Assembly: GCA_020052935.1 (NCBI GenBank)
Contig: JAGVOD010000027.1
Span: forward strand, 1-35,446
Length of the DNA: 35,446 nucleotides
Direction: 5' to 3'
DNA from: an archaeon
Lineage (GTDB): Archaea > Nanobdellota > Nanobdellia > Woesearchaeales > UBA11576
The notes under the pieces were generated by a model that made no database searches, had not been told where the DNA came from, and worked only from the letters and a program-made list of their open reading frames with translations. Both the position numbers and the translations under genes were made by a program. Positions 8,280 to 17,664 of this stretch are shown here, one piece after another (positions within the stretch are counted from its first letter, which is position 1; each line of letters starts with the position of its first letter).

Positions 8280-8681
8280 ATGCAAGCCCACAAAGCACGC
8301 GTGACAAAAGGACTCCAGCTAGGGTCCTGGATACCGACCTGCGACAACTCAGGAGCCAACATAATCAAGATAACATCGATAAAGAAGACCAAGACCTCGC
8401 AGAGACGCATCCCGTCATGCGGCGTCGGCGACATGATCATGGCGGCAGTCAAGAAAGGAAAGCCTGAGATGAGGAAACAGGTCGTATTCGCGATCATAGT
8501 CCGGCAGAGGAAGGAATACAGAAGGCTCGACGGCATGAGGATAAAATTCGAAGACAACGCGGCAGTCGTGCTGAAGGATGACAAAGGCAACCCGAAAGGC
8601 ACGATACTCAAGGGACCCATAGCGAAAGAGGCTGCAGCGAGATGGCCAGCAGTCTCGAAGATCGCAAGCATAATAATATGA
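8280..8681 (+). CDS. rpl14: 50S ribosomal protein L14 (uL14)
   Basis: CDNSGANIIKITSI; GVGDMIMAAVKKGKPEMRKQVVFAIIVRQRKEYRR. Confidence 0.96.
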   Translation: MQAHKARVTKGLQLGSWIPTCDNSGANIIKITSIKKTKTSQRRIPSCGVGDMIMAAVKKGKPEMRKQVVFAIIVRQRKEYRRLDGMRIKFEDNAAVVLKDDKGNPKGTILKGPIAKEAAARWPAVSKIASIII

Positions 8682-8695
8682 TCAATAATATGATT
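8672..8695. repeat. Tandem 12-bp repeat AATAATATGATC/AATAATATGATT spanning the L14 stop codon
   Basis: Direct reading of 8672-8683 and 8684-8695. Confidence 0.7.
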
Positions 8696-8724
8696 AATAT
8701 ACTCACAACCGAAGAAGGCATAAA

Positions 8725-9117
8725 ATGAAAAAGGAATTTTCAAAAAGCTGGAACTCAAGCAAAAGGCCCGGAAAACAGCGCAAGTACAGGTACAACGCCC
8801 CGCTCCATATAAAGCACAAGTTCTGCTCAGCACACCTGTCGAAAGAGCTGAGGACGAAGCACGGAAGGAGGAGCATAGAGGCGAGGAAAGGCGACAAGGC
8901 CAAGGTAATGAGAGGCCAGTACAAGGGAAGGGAGAACAAGATAGAAAGGGTAGACATAAAGAAGATAAAAATCTACATAACGGGCATAGAGACGACCAAG
9001 AAGGACGGCTCAAAATCACTCTACCCCATAGACCCGACGAACATCATGATAACCGAGCTGAATCTCGAAGACAAGAAAAGAAAGGCCACACTAAGCAAGG
9101 CCAAAGAGGAAGCATAA
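8725..9117 (+). CDS. rpl24: 50S ribosomal protein L24 (uL24)
   Basis: KOW region KGDKAKVMRGQYKGRENKIERVDIKK; operon order. Confidence 0.94.
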   Translation: MKKEFSKSWNSSKRPGKQRKYRYNAPLHIKHKFCSAHLSKELRTKHGRRSIEARKGDKAKVMRGQYKGRENKIERVDIKKIKIYITGIETTKKDGSKSLYPIDPTNIMITELNLEDKKRKATLSKAKEEA

Positions 9118-9118
9118 A

Positions 9119-9832
9119 ATGCCAAAGAGTCATCTCAAAAGGATGGCAGCACCAAAGAGCTGGCCCATACCTAGGAAGGAGACCAAATATGTCATGAGGC
9201 CCACGTCAGGACCCCACAAGCTCCGCAACGCGATGCCGCTATCCTTGGCAATGAGAGAACTGATCAAAGTCGCAAAGACGTCAAAGGAAGCGAAACACAT
9301 CATCAAGACCAAAGACGTCTTCGTAGACAAAAGGAAAAGGACAGACGAGAAATACCCTGTCGGCCTGATGGACATAATAGAGTTCCCTCAGCTCGAACAG
9401 CAGTACAGGATGCTCATCGACAAGAAAGGAAGGCTGAAGGCAGTCAAGGCAGATGCCAAGGAAGCCGCGACAAAGCTATCGAGGATAGAGTCCAAGACAA
9501 AGATCAAGGGCGGGAAGACACAGCTCGGCATGTCCGACGGAAGAAGCATCATAGTCGACAAGGACACATACGCAATAGAAGACGTCCTGCAGCTGGCGCT
9601 GCCAGAGCAGAAGATACTCAGCCACATGAAGCTCGAGAAAGGCACCCTGGTACTCATGACCGAAGGCAAGCACGCGGGCATGATAGGCACAGTGGAAGAG
9701 GTAGGCAAAGACAAAGTCACAATCAAAGCCGGGAAGAACCAGAACTTCGAGGTCATGAAGGCGCAGACATTCGCCGTAGGAAAAGAGAAGCCGGCCATAG
9801 ACAGCATAAAGCAACTGATGGCAGAAAATTAA
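9119..9832 (+). CDS. rps4e: 30S ribosomal protein S4e (eS4)
   Basis: KSHLKRMAAPKSWPIPRKETKYVMRPTSGPHKLRNAMPLSLAMRE. Confidence 0.95.
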   Translation: MPKSHLKRMAAPKSWPIPRKETKYVMRPTSGPHKLRNAMPLSLAMRELIKVAKTSKEAKHIIKTKDVFVDKRKRTDEKYPVGLMDIIEFPQLEQQYRMLIDKKGRLKAVKADAKEAATKLSRIESKTKIKGGKTQLGMSDGRSIIVDKDTYAIEDVLQLALPEQKILSHMKLEKGTLVLMTEGKHAGMIGTVEEVGKDKVTIKAGKNQNFEVMKAQTFAVGKEKPAIDSIKQLMAEN

Positions 9833-9833
9833 A

Positions 9834-10346
9834 ATGAAAAGCCCGAGAGACATAAGGATAGAGAAGGTAACGCTCAACATAGGCGCGGGAAAGAGCGCGG
9901 ACAGGCTAGAGAAAGGACTCAAGCTGTTCGAGATGCTGACCCAGGTCAAGCCAGTCAAGACCATCACCAACAAGAGGATAGCAGGATGGGGACTCAGGCC
10001 AGGACTGCCCATCGGCTGCATGGTCACGATAAGACGCGAAAAAGCGGCAGAGCTGCTGAAGAGGCTGCTGGGAGCGGTCGACAGGAAACTCAAGCCCGAG
10101 CAGTTCGACAACGAGGGAAACGTCGCTTTCGGAATAAGCGAATACACAGACATACCAGACATGGACTACTCGCCGGAGATCGGCGTGCTGGGATTCCAGG
10201 TCTGCATAACGCTCACAAGAGACGGCTTCAGGGTGAAGAGAAGGAAGCTACAAAGAAAGAAGATCGGCAGCAAGCACAGGATAAGGAAAGAAGAAGCCAC
10301 CGATTTCATGAAGAAGAACTTCAATGTAGTGTTCGAGGAGGAATAG
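9834..10346 (+). CDS. rpl5: 50S ribosomal protein L5 (uL5)
   Basis: [35 protein letters not shown]; operon order. Confidence 0.95.
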   Translation: MKSPRDIRIEKVTLNIGAGKSADRLEKGLKLFEMLTQVKPVKTITNKRIAGWGLRPGLPIGCMVTIRREKAAELLKRLLGAVDRKLKPEQFDNEGNVAFGISEYTDIPDMDYSPEIGVLGFQVCITLTRDGFRVKRRKLQRKKIGSKHRIRKEEATDFMKKNFNVVFEEE

Positions 10347-10350
10347 CCGA

Positions 10351-10581
10351 ATGACAACATCTGATCATAGGAAGATCCTGGCACAGCTCGCGGTCAAGCC
10401 TGCGATATACCAGAAGTTCATAAAGCACAACGCGCCCAAGAAAAGGACCTGCGGGATAAACCTGAAAAGATGCAAGCGATGCGGCACATACCATGGGTAC
10501 ATAGGCAAGTACGGCCTCAACCTCTGCAGAAGGTGCTTCCGCGAGGTAGCTGTCAAGATAGGATTCAAGAAATACAACTAG
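10351..10581 (+). CDS. rps14: 30S ribosomal protein S14 (uS14), zinc-binding
   Basis: C-x6[27 protein letters not shown]. Confidence 0.9.
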   Translation: MTTSDHRKILAQLAVKPAIYQKFIKHNAPKKRTCGINLKRCKRCGTYHGYIGKYGLNLCRRCFREVAVKIGFKKYN

Positions 10582-10983
10582 GTGCAAAAAATGTCACTGA
10601 ATGATACATTGTCAAACGCGATGTCCAAGATACTCAACTACGAGAAGGTCGGAAAGAAGGAGTGCGTAATAAAGCCCACATCGACCATAATAAAGAAGGT
10701 CCTGGACACGATGAACGCAGAAGGATACGCAGGCAAGTACGAGGAAGTCGAGGACTCCAGAGGCAAGTACATCAAGCTGGCGCTGCTGGGCAACGTAAAC
10801 AGCTGCGGAGCGATAAAGCCGAGATTCTCGGTCCAGCTCGACGCATACGAGAAGTTCGAGAAGCGCTTCCTGCCTGCAAAGGACTTCGGCATACTCATAG
10901 TCTCGACATCCCAAGGGATGATGACACACTACCAGGCCAAAGAGAAGAAGCTCGGCGGCAGACTGATGGCATACTGCTACTGA
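10582..10983 (+). CDS. rps8: 30S ribosomal protein S8 (uS8)
   Basis: LNDTLSNAMSKILNYEKVGKKECVIKPTSTIIKKVLD; ILIVSTSQGMMTHYQAKEKKLGGRLMAYCY. True start is probably MSLND at 10591. Confidence 0.94.
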   Translation: MQKMSLNDTLSNAMSKILNYEKVGKKECVIKPTSTIIKKVLDTMNAEGYAGKYEEVEDSRGKYIKLALLGNVNSCGAIKPRFSVQLDAYEKFEKRFLPAKDFGILIVSTSQGMMTHYQAKEKKLGGRLMAYCY

Positions 10984-11006
10984 ATAAAGGAAAAGAATAA
11001 AGGAAA

Positions 11007-11555
11007 ATGAGAATCAAACAACTCACAGAGAAGCTCGAAATACCAGAGAAGGCCCAGCTGACCATAGAAGGCAACCTTGTGAAGGTCAAGGGCCCGAAAG
11101 GAGAATTACAGAGAAAGCTCGAGCTCCAGAACACAGAGACCAAGATAGAAGGCAACAGGCTGCTGCTCATAGTCAAGGACGCGAACAAGAAAGACAAGAC
11201 AAGGATAGGCACGGTCAAGTCACACATAAAGAACATGCTCCAGGGAGCGGTGGCAGGCCACATGTACAGGCTGAAGATGTGCTCAAGCCACTTCCCGATG
11301 ACCGCCACAATGAGCGGAAGCTCGTTCGTCCTGAAGAACTTCCTCGGAGAGAAGGTCCCGAGGACACTCACGCTGAAACAAGGCGCGACAGTAAAGATCG
11401 AAGGCAACGAGATAACCGTCGAGAGCCCAGACATAGAGAAGGCAGGGCAGGTCGCGGCAGACATAGAGCTCCTGACACGCATAGTCAAGCGAGACATACG
11501 CGTATTCCAGGATGGCATATACATAACAAAGAAGTCCAAGAAGGAATCGACATAA
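11007..11555 (+). CDS. rpl6: 50S ribosomal protein L6 (uL6)
   Basis: VKGPKGELQRKL; CSSHFPMTATMSGSSFVLKNFLGEKVPR. Confidence 0.95.
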   Translation: MRIKQLTEKLEIPEKAQLTIEGNLVKVKGPKGELQRKLELQNTETKIEGNRLLLIVKDANKKDKTRIGTVKSHIKNMLQGAVAGHMYRLKMCSSHFPMTATMSGSSFVLKNFLGEKVPRTLTLKQGATVKIEGNEITVESPDIEKAGQVAADIELLTRIVKRDIRVFQDGIYITKKSKKEST

Positions 11556-11556
11556 A

Positions 11557-12159
11557 ATGAACACGAAAGAACTGCTCCAGAAAAGACGCGAAGTCAAGAG
11601 GAAGAAGCCAGAGTTCATAATGCAGGACGCGCACAAGAAAAAGAGGCTGCCCTGGAAGTGGAGCAAACCAAAAGGCTCAGACTCAAAGATGAGAGTGAGC
11701 AGGCGAGGTTATAAGAGGATGTTGAGGGTGGGCTGGGGCTCGCCATCAGAAGTCAAAGGGCTCAACAGACAAGGGCTAGTGCCGGTCACGGTCAACAACG
11801 TCAAGGAGCTGCAGAAGATAAACCCCAAGACAGACATCATAGTCATAAGCGCCAGCGTCGGCACAAAGAAGAGATGCGAGATAATAGAGGCTGCGCTGGG
11901 AAAGAACATGCTGATAGCCAACTACAAAGACTCGCGTAAGTTCCTCGAGACAGTCAAGCAGGATGCTGAAGCGAAGAAGAAAGAGAAAGAGACGCTCAAA
12001 CAGACCCGCGAGAAGAAGAAGGAAGAGGCGGCAAAGGTGGCGCAGAAGAAGGCCAAGGAAGCGAAGAAAGAAGAAGCCAAGAGCGAGGAAGAGAAGCAGG
12101 CAGACAAGAAGGCTGAAGAGAAGAAAGAAAAAGACAAGATGCTCATAACGACGCAATGA
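11557..12159 (+). CDS. rpl32e: 50S ribosomal protein L32e (eL32) with charged C-terminal tail
   Basis: WKWSKPKGSDSKMRVSRRGYKRMLRVGWGSPSEVKGLNRQGLVPV. Confidence 0.94.
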   Translation: MNTKELLQKRREVKRKKPEFIMQDAHKKKRLPWKWSKPKGSDSKMRVSRRGYKRMLRVGWGSPSEVKGLNRQGLVPVTVNNVKELQKINPKTDIIVISASVGTKKRCEIIEAALGKNMLIANYKDSRKFLETVKQDAEAKKKEKETLKQTREKKKEEAAKVAQKKAKEAKKEEAKSEEEKQADKKAEEKKEKDKMLITTQ

Positions 12160-12166
12160 GGTCAAG

Positions 12167-12724
12167 ATGAAACTCAAGGTACAAAGAAGGCTTGCAGCAG
12201 CGGTCTTGCGATGCTCCCCGAAGAGGGTATGGTTCGACGAGGAAAGGCTCGACGACATAAAGGAAGCGATAACCAAGCAGGACCTCAAAGGCCTCGTGAT
12301 AGACGGAGCCATACGACCCAAGCCCATCAAGTCCATCTCCCGCGGGAGGGCAAGGCACAAGAAACGCCAGAAATCAAAAGGCATGCAGAAAGGGCACGGC
12401 TCAAGGAAGGGCGGCCATAACGCAAGAAACCCCGGCAAGAAAGCATGGATGGCAAAGATAAGGGTGCAAAGAAGCTTCATCAAGATACTGAGGGACAAGA
12501 AGTACATCGACACAACGCTGTACCGAGACCTCTACCTGAAGTCCAAAGGCGGATTCTTCAGGAGCAAGCGCCACATCAAGCTATACCTGGAAGAGCACAA
12601 CCTCCTCAAGCCGCAAGACGCTAAAAAGCTGCAGCCTGAAGAGAAGAAACAGGAACAGACGCCAAAGCCAAAAAGGAAACCTAAGGCCAAGGCAGAAACC
12701 AAGGCAGAAAAAACAGAGCAGTAA
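12167..12724 (+). CDS. rpl19e: 50S ribosomal protein L19e (eL19) with charged C-terminal tail
   Basis: LKVQRRLAAAVLRCSPKRVWFDEERLDDI; GRARHKKRQKSKGMQKGHGSRKG. Confidence 0.95.
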   Translation: MKLKVQRRLAAAVLRCSPKRVWFDEERLDDIKEAITKQDLKGLVIDGAIRPKPIKSISRGRARHKKRQKSKGMQKGHGSRKGGHNARNPGKKAWMAKIRVQRSFIKILRDKKYIDTTLYRDLYLKSKGGFFRSKRHIKLYLEEHNLLKPQDAKKLQPEEKKQEQTPKPKRKPKAKAETKAEKTEQ

Positions 12725-12730
12725 GGCAAA

Positions 12731-13321
12731 ATGACAATCAAAAAATACGGCCAAAGACGAACTGTCCCGCACAGAAGGAAACGCGAGTCACGAACGAACT
12801 ACAAGAAGAGGCTCGCGCTCCTGAAATCCGGCGAGAACAGGCTAGTCATAAGGAAAGCGAACAATACAGTGACGATGCAGCTCGTCGAATACAGCCCTGC
12901 AGGAGACAAGACGCTCGTCTCAGCATGCTCGACAGAGCTGAGGAAGCTGGGATGGAAGATGCACACTGGAAACATGACGAGCGCATACCTGACAGGGATC
13001 CTCATAGGCGTGAAAGCCAAGAAGAAAAAGATCGGCCAGGCTGTGCTGGACCTCGGGCTCCAGACACCGAACAAGGGCGGAAAGCTCTTCTCGGCGCTGA
13101 AAGGGGCTGTAGATGCAGGCATGCAGATACCGCATGACGCAGAGGTATTGCCCGGCATGGACAGGATAAGCGGAAAACATGTCGCAGAATACGCAGCAAA
13201 GATAAAATCCGACAAGGCAAGGTACGAGAAGCAGTTCTCGCGCTACCTCAAGGAGAAAGCAGATCCAGAACAAGTCACAAAGATGTTCGAGGAGATGAAG
13301 AAGAAGATACTAGCTTCATGA
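12731..13321 (+). CDS. rpl18: 50S ribosomal protein L18 (uL18)
   Basis: RRKRESRTNYKKRLALLKSGENRLVIRKANNTVTMQLVEY. Confidence 0.95.
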   Translation: MTIKKYGQRRTVPHRRKRESRTNYKKRLALLKSGENRLVIRKANNTVTMQLVEYSPAGDKTLVSACSTELRKLGWKMHTGNMTSAYLTGILIGVKAKKKKIGQAVLDLGLQTPNKGGKLFSALKGAVDAGMQIPHDAEVLPGMDRISGKHVAEYAAKIKSDKARYEKQFSRYLKEKADPEQVTKMFEEMKKKILAS

Positions 13322-13335
13322 TCCGGGAGTAAAAA

Positions 13336-14148
13336 ATGGCAAGAGAAGAGGAAAAGAAACAACCGAGAAAGCTTCCAAAGGAAGATGAAATCATAGTAAA
13401 GGAAGAAGAGAAGCACCTCATAAAGCCCATCGAAGAGGAGGCTCCAGTAGTCAGACCATTGTCCTCGTTCGACTCCGACAGATGGAAGCCCAAGACATCA
13501 CTCGGAAAAAGGGTAAAGACCGGAGAGATAGCCAACATAGACACGATCCTAGATAATAATGACAGGATACTCGAGGTCGAGATAGTCGACATGCTCCTGC
13601 CTACGCTCGAATCAGACCTGCTCCTGATAGGACAGTCAAAAGGAAAGTTCGGCGGCGGACAGAGACGCGTATTCAGGCAGACACAGAAGAAGACCAAGGA
13701 AGGCAACAAGCCGAGCTTCGCCACATGCGCGGTGGTCGGAGACAGGAGAGGGCACATCGGCCTCGGCTACGGGAAGTCGCGCGAGACAGTGCCTGCCCGC
13801 GAGAAGGCATTGAGGAACGCCAAGCTCAACATAATAAAGATAAGACGCGGCTGCGGCTCATGGCAGTGCAACTGCAAGGAATCACACTCAATACCCTTCT
13901 CAGTGAATGGAAAATGCGGCTCGGTCATAGTGAAGCTGATGCCCGCACCAAAGGGAACAGGCCTCTGCGTCGGGAGCGAAGTGGCAAAGGTGCTCAAGCT
14001 CGCAGGAGTAGGAGACGTATGGTCCAGGACAGAAGGCAAGACGACATCAAGGATAAACCTGATGATGGCGACGATAGAAGCGCTCAAGAAGCTCATGACC
14101 ACAAAGGTCCAGGAAAGATACAAGGAAAAACTCAACATAACAGAGTAA
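13336..14148 (+). CDS. rps5: 30S ribosomal protein S5 (uS5)
   Basis: ATCAVVGDRRGHIGLGYGKSRETVPAREKALRNAKLNIIKIRRGCGSWQC. Confidence 0.95.
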   Translation: MAREEEKKQPRKLPKEDEIIVKEEEKHLIKPIEEEAPVVRPLSSFDSDRWKPKTSLGKRVKTGEIANIDTILDNNDRILEVEIVDMLLPTLESDLLLIGQSKGKFGGGQRRVFRQTQKKTKEGNKPSFATCAVVGDRRGHIGLGYGKSRETVPAREKALRNAKLNIIKIRRGCGSWQCNCKESHSIPFSVNGKCGSVIVKLMPAPKGTGLCVGSEVAKVLKLAGVGDVWSRTEGKTTSRINLMMATIEALKKLMTTKVQERYKEKLNITE

Positions 14149-14156
14149 ACGCGAAG

Positions 14157-14582
14157 ATGGAAACCAAAAAACCCGCACAAAAACAGGCGCAAAAACCGGC
14201 ACAAAAGGAAGCCAAGGGCAAGCTCGCAGCAATCAGGATAAGGAATATCACCAAAGCAGACGGCAAGATGCGTGGCACACTAGACATGCTCGGCCTGCGG
14301 AAGAGCCACACCTGCGTGATTGTACCAAACACAGAAGCAATGCGCGGCATGATCAACAAGGTCAAAGACTACGTCACATACGGCGAAATAGAGGAAGAGA
14401 CAGCCAAGATGCTCGAACAGAAACGCGGAAAGAAAGGCAAGGACGGCGCAAGGAAAGACTTCCACCTCAGCCCGCCAAGGGGAGGATTCGAGAGGAAAGG
14501 CATAAAGCACAACTACGAGCAGGGCGGAGCTCTCGGATACCGCGGAAAGAAGATAAACGAGCTGATCAAGAAGATGCTCTGA
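14157..14582 (+). CDS. rpl30: 50S ribosomal protein L30 (uL30)
   Basis: ATG 14157 (METKKPAQKQAQKPAQKEAKGKLAAIRIRNITKADGKMRGTLDMLGLRKSHTCVIVP). The ORF-track start at 13725 is an in-frame upstream extension through S5. Confidence 0.9.
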   Translation: METKKPAQKQAQKPAQKEAKGKLAAIRIRNITKADGKMRGTLDMLGLRKSHTCVIVPNTEAMRGMINKVKDYVTYGEIEEETAKMLEQKRGKKGKDGARKDFHLSPPRGGFERKGIKHNYEQGGALGYRGKKINELIKKML

Positions 14583-14591
14583 TGATCCAAA

Positions 14592-15113
14592 ATGGTAATC
14601 AATAAAAGAAAGAAAAACAGCAGGCAACGAGGATACCAGACCCATGGCTGGGGCTCCATGAAGAAGCACCGCGGCAAAGGCCATCGCGGAGGAGCTGGCA
14701 TGGCCGGCACAGGAAAAAGGGCAGACCAAAAAAAGCCATCGATCTGGAAAGACGAGAAATACTTCGGAAAGTTCGGCTTCATCTCTAAGTCCAGGATGCC
14801 TGAGATGATACCCATAGACATCAAGACCATAGAGGACAGGCTGGAATCTCTCGTGAAGAAAGGCCTCGCGAAGCACGAAGGCGGTGCGTATACCCTAAAC
14901 CTGGCAGACCTCGGATACAACAAGCTCCTCGGAAACGGCAAGGCAACAAAGAAACTGATGATCACTACAGACTTCGCAGCAGCGAGCGCAATAGAGAAGA
15001 TAAAAAAGGCTGGCGGAGACGTCAAGGTGCTCATAACGAAGAAAGAGAAGAAGAAAAAGCATAAAGAAGAAGAGAAAGAGGGGAAAGGAAAAGAAGCAGA
15101 GGCCAGCAAATAG
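14592..15113 (+). CDS. rpl15: 50S ribosomal protein L15 (uL15)
   Basis: KKNSRQRGYQTHGWGSMKKHRGKGHRGGAGMAGTGKR. Confidence 0.94.
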   Translation: MVINKRKKNSRQRGYQTHGWGSMKKHRGKGHRGGAGMAGTGKRADQKKPSIWKDEKYFGKFGFISKSRMPEMIPIDIKTIEDRLESLVKKGLAKHEGGAYTLNLADLGYNKLLGNGKATKKLMITTDFAAASAIEKIKKAGGDVKVLITKKEKKKKHKEEEKEGKGKEAEASK

Positions 15114-15174
15114 AAATCCAACAATACATCCCGATCTTCTTCAAATCCTTTAAACAAAAACCAACAGGCTGACC

Positions 15175-16563
15175 ATGACACTCTTCGAAAAAGTCATCTC
15201 ATACCTTCCTGAGGTCGCAAGACCTATGCAGAGAAGGCTTTCTTTCAAGGAAAAGCTCAAGTGGACGATAATCTGCCTCGTCCTGTTCTACATGATGGGC
15301 CTCATACCCCTGTTCGGCCTGGGCCAGAACGCGCTGCAGCAATTCGAATACCTATCTATAATACTGGGCGCACAGTTCGGCTCGATAATATCCCTAGGTA
15401 TCGGACCGCTCGTCACAGCATCCATCGTCCTCCAGCTATTGAACGGCTCAGGACTCGTCAAGTTTGACCAGAAGACGCACGAGGGGCGAAGACGCTTCCA
15501 GGGGACGCAGAAGATAATGAACATCTGCTTCGTGATATTCGAGGCAGGCATATACGTATTCATGGGCGGACTAGCGCCCCCACCTGAACTTGCAGGCACA
15601 CCATTCTTCTTCCAGCTAGAGCTGTTCCTGGTATTCCAGCTCATCCTCGGCGGAATAATCATCATGTTCATGGACGAAGTCATCTCAAAATGGGGCTTCG
15701 GCTCAGGAATAAGCCTCTTCATCGTAGCAAACGTGGCACAGGAGATATTCATGCGGTCGCTGAGCCCGCTGCCCAGCCCGACAAACCCAGGCATAGCGAC
15801 AGGAGCCATACCTGCGTTGTTCCAGAGCCTGGCCGCGGGAGACGCAGTGACTGCGGGGCTGATGCTGTCTGTCTTGATTGCGACAGCCGTAGTGTTCATG
15901 GTCGCAGTATACGCGCAGGCCATGAAGATAGAGATACCATTGTCATTCGGAAGGATACGCGGACACGGAATAAGATGGCCGCTGGCATTCATCTACACAT
16001 CAAACATACCAGTCATACTCGTCGCAGCACTGATGGCCAACATACAGCTGTTCGGCAGGCTGCTGCAGAACTGGGGACACCCCTGGCTAGGAACATTCGT
16101 CGGCAACACACCATCCACAGGCATGGTGGCGTGGATAAACGCGCCAGACATACTCGGAAAGATAATACGAGGCAGCATCACAGGCACTGATTTCACGCAA
16201 GGCCTCGCATACACGCTTTTCATGGTCGCAGGCGCGATTTTATTCAGCGTCTTCTGGGTCCAGACATCAGGCATGGACGCGAGAAGCCAGGCAGAGAAGA
16301 TAATGGCATCAGGACTGCAGATACCTGGCTTCAGGAAAGACCCGAGGATACTCGAAAAAGTCCTCGACAGGTACATAGGCCCGCTGACAGTCATGGGAGC
16401 GATAACAGTCGGACTGATAGCCGCGCTGGCGGACCTCACCGGAGCGTTCGGCAGAGGCACAGGAATCCTGCTCTCAGTCATGATCATATACAGGATGTAC
16501 GAAGACATAGCAAAGCAGCACATGATGGACATGCATCCCATGATGCGCAAGTTCATGGAATAG
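15175..16563 (+). CDS. secY: Preprotein translocase subunit SecY
   Basis: Polytopic membrane protein; LGIGPLVTASIVLQLL; ISLFIVANVAQEIF; IPLSFGRIRGHGIRWPLAFIYTSNIPVIL; DMHPMMRKFME; follows L15. Confidence 0.95.
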   Translation: MTLFEKVISYLPEVARPMQRRLSFKEKLKWTIICLVLFYMMGLIPLFGLGQNALQQFEYLSIILGAQFGSIISLGIGPLVTASIVLQLLNGSGLVKFDQKTHEGRRRFQGTQKIMNICFVIFEAGIYVFMGGLAPPPELAGTPFFFQLELFLVFQLILGGIIIMFMDEVISKWGFGSGISLFIVANVAQEIFMRSLSPLPSPTNPGIATGAIPALFQSLAAGDAVTAGLMLSVLIATAVVFMVAVYAQAMKIEIPLSFGRIRGHGIRWPLAFIYTSNIPVILVAALMANIQLFGRLLQNWGHPWLGTFVGNTPSTGMVAWINAPDILGKIIRGSITGTDFTQGLAYTLFMVAGAILFSVFWVQTSGMDARSQAEKIMASGLQIPGFRKDPRILEKVLDRYIGPLTVMGAITVGLIAALADLTGAFGRGTGILLSVMIIYRMYEDIAKQHMMDMHPMMRKFME

Positions 16564-16567
16564 GAAA

Positions 16568-17338
16568 ATGTTCGAAGCACTTCTAGCCCCAGTCTTCTCG
16601 CCGCTGCTCAGACTGCCGCCCGTAGCCGCGATAGGCATAATAGCGCTAGTCATCTCGCTGATAATCATCATAGTCTACAAGTACATGACAGACCAGACCC
16701 TGATGAAGGACATCAAGCACAGGCAGAAAGAGCTCCAGAAAAAGATGAAGGAGTACAAGAAAGAGCCTGAGAAGATGATGAAGGTACAGAAAGAGCTCAT
16801 GGACCTCAATATGAAGTACATGACCCAGAGCTTCAAGCCTACAATCATAACATTCCTGCCTATAATAATAATATTCGGATGGCTGAACGCCAACCTCGCG
16901 TACGAGCCGATACTGCCAGGCCAGGAATTCACCACTACACTCGCACTCAAGGAAGGATTCAACGGCAACGTAAGCATAACAGTGCCTGAAGGAGTTGAAG
17001 TTATCGGCGATTCGGTGACTGAGATAAATGAAGGAAAGGCAGAATTCAAGCTCAAAGGCAAGGAAGGAGACTACCTACTGGTATTCAACTACGACGACAA
17101 GCAGTACAACAAGGAGCTCACGATAACAAAAGACAGGCGATACGCAGCAGTCCAGAAACTGCTCAAGGACGAGCCTGTCAGCGCCATAACCCTCAGCAAC
17201 CCGAAATTACTGGCTGTGAACCTCTTCGGCAAAGAGGAAGGCGGGTTCTTCAGCGGAAGAGTCGGCTGGCTGGGCACATACATCATATTCTCGCTGCTGT
17301 TCAGCCTTGGATTGAGAAAAGTCCTTAATATATACTGA
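16568..17338 (+). CDS. DUF106/EMC3-TMCO1-like membrane insertase with extracytoplasmic domain insert
   Basis: TM1, Lys-rich coiled coil KEYKKEPEKMMKVQKELMDLNMKYMTQSFKPTIITFLPIIIIFGWL, TM3 near C-terminus; downstream of secY. Confidence 0.75.
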   Translation: MFEALLAPVFSPLLRLPPVAAIGIIALVISLIIIIVYKYMTDQTLMKDIKHRQKELQKKMKEYKKEPEKMMKVQKELMDLNMKYMTQSFKPTIITFLPIIIIFGWLNANLAYEPILPGQEFTTTLALKEGFNGNVSITVPEGVEVIGDSVTEINEGKAEFKLKGKEGDYLLVFNYDDKQYNKELTITKDRRYAAVQKLLKDEPVSAITLSNPKLLAVNLFGKEEGGFFSGRVGWLGTYIIFSLLFSLGLRKVLNIY

Positions 17339-17394
17339 GAAGAAGAACAGTTCAATTCTCTATTATGGCAAATCCACAACAGTATCTTGCTAGA

Positions 17395-17616
17395 GCAAAT
17401 TCACAGCCGTCGCCGCCAATCAGCCCGCTACAACGGCGAATTTAGTCATAGAAATAATAGGATTTTCTCAGTTTAGCTTCGCAAAAGATAGTTAGGCGGG
17501 CGTGGCGGCGACGAGAGCTGAGTGAGCATTTAAAATGCCGCAGCATTTTTAATGTGCTCAGAAACCAAAGGTTTCTGACACAGCAGCGAACGAGGCGAAG
17601 TAGGCTGTGAATTTGC
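17395..17616. repeat. Hairpin element (long sub-family, shared motif on minus strand), 13-bp TIR GCAAATTCACAGC/GCTGTGAATTTGC
   Basis: Perfect TIR 17395-17407/17604-17616; inner IR CGTCGCCGCC/GGCGGCGACG (17408-17417/17504-17513); hairpins 17532-17549 and 17558-17578. Confidence 0.75.
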
Positions 17617-17633
17617 GCCTTGAAGCAGGCATG

Positions 17634-17642
17634 TTTTAAATA
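17634..17642 (+). promoter_or_regulatory. Candidate TATA box (TTTTAAATA), probable leaderless transcript
   Basis: About 27 nt upstream of the ATG at 17665. Confidence 0.5.
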
Positions 17643-17664
17643 GCAATCCTGATTATCAGCGCAT

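Noticed and set aside
11709-12513. 245-aa minus-strand ORF and small Arg-rich plus-strand ORFs
   Set aside because: Shadow frames of the charged tails of L32e/L19e; low complexity only.
13725-14156. N-terminal extension of the L30 ORF
   Set aside because: Overlaps the S5 coding sequence in another frame; L30 homology and a suitable start begin at 14157.
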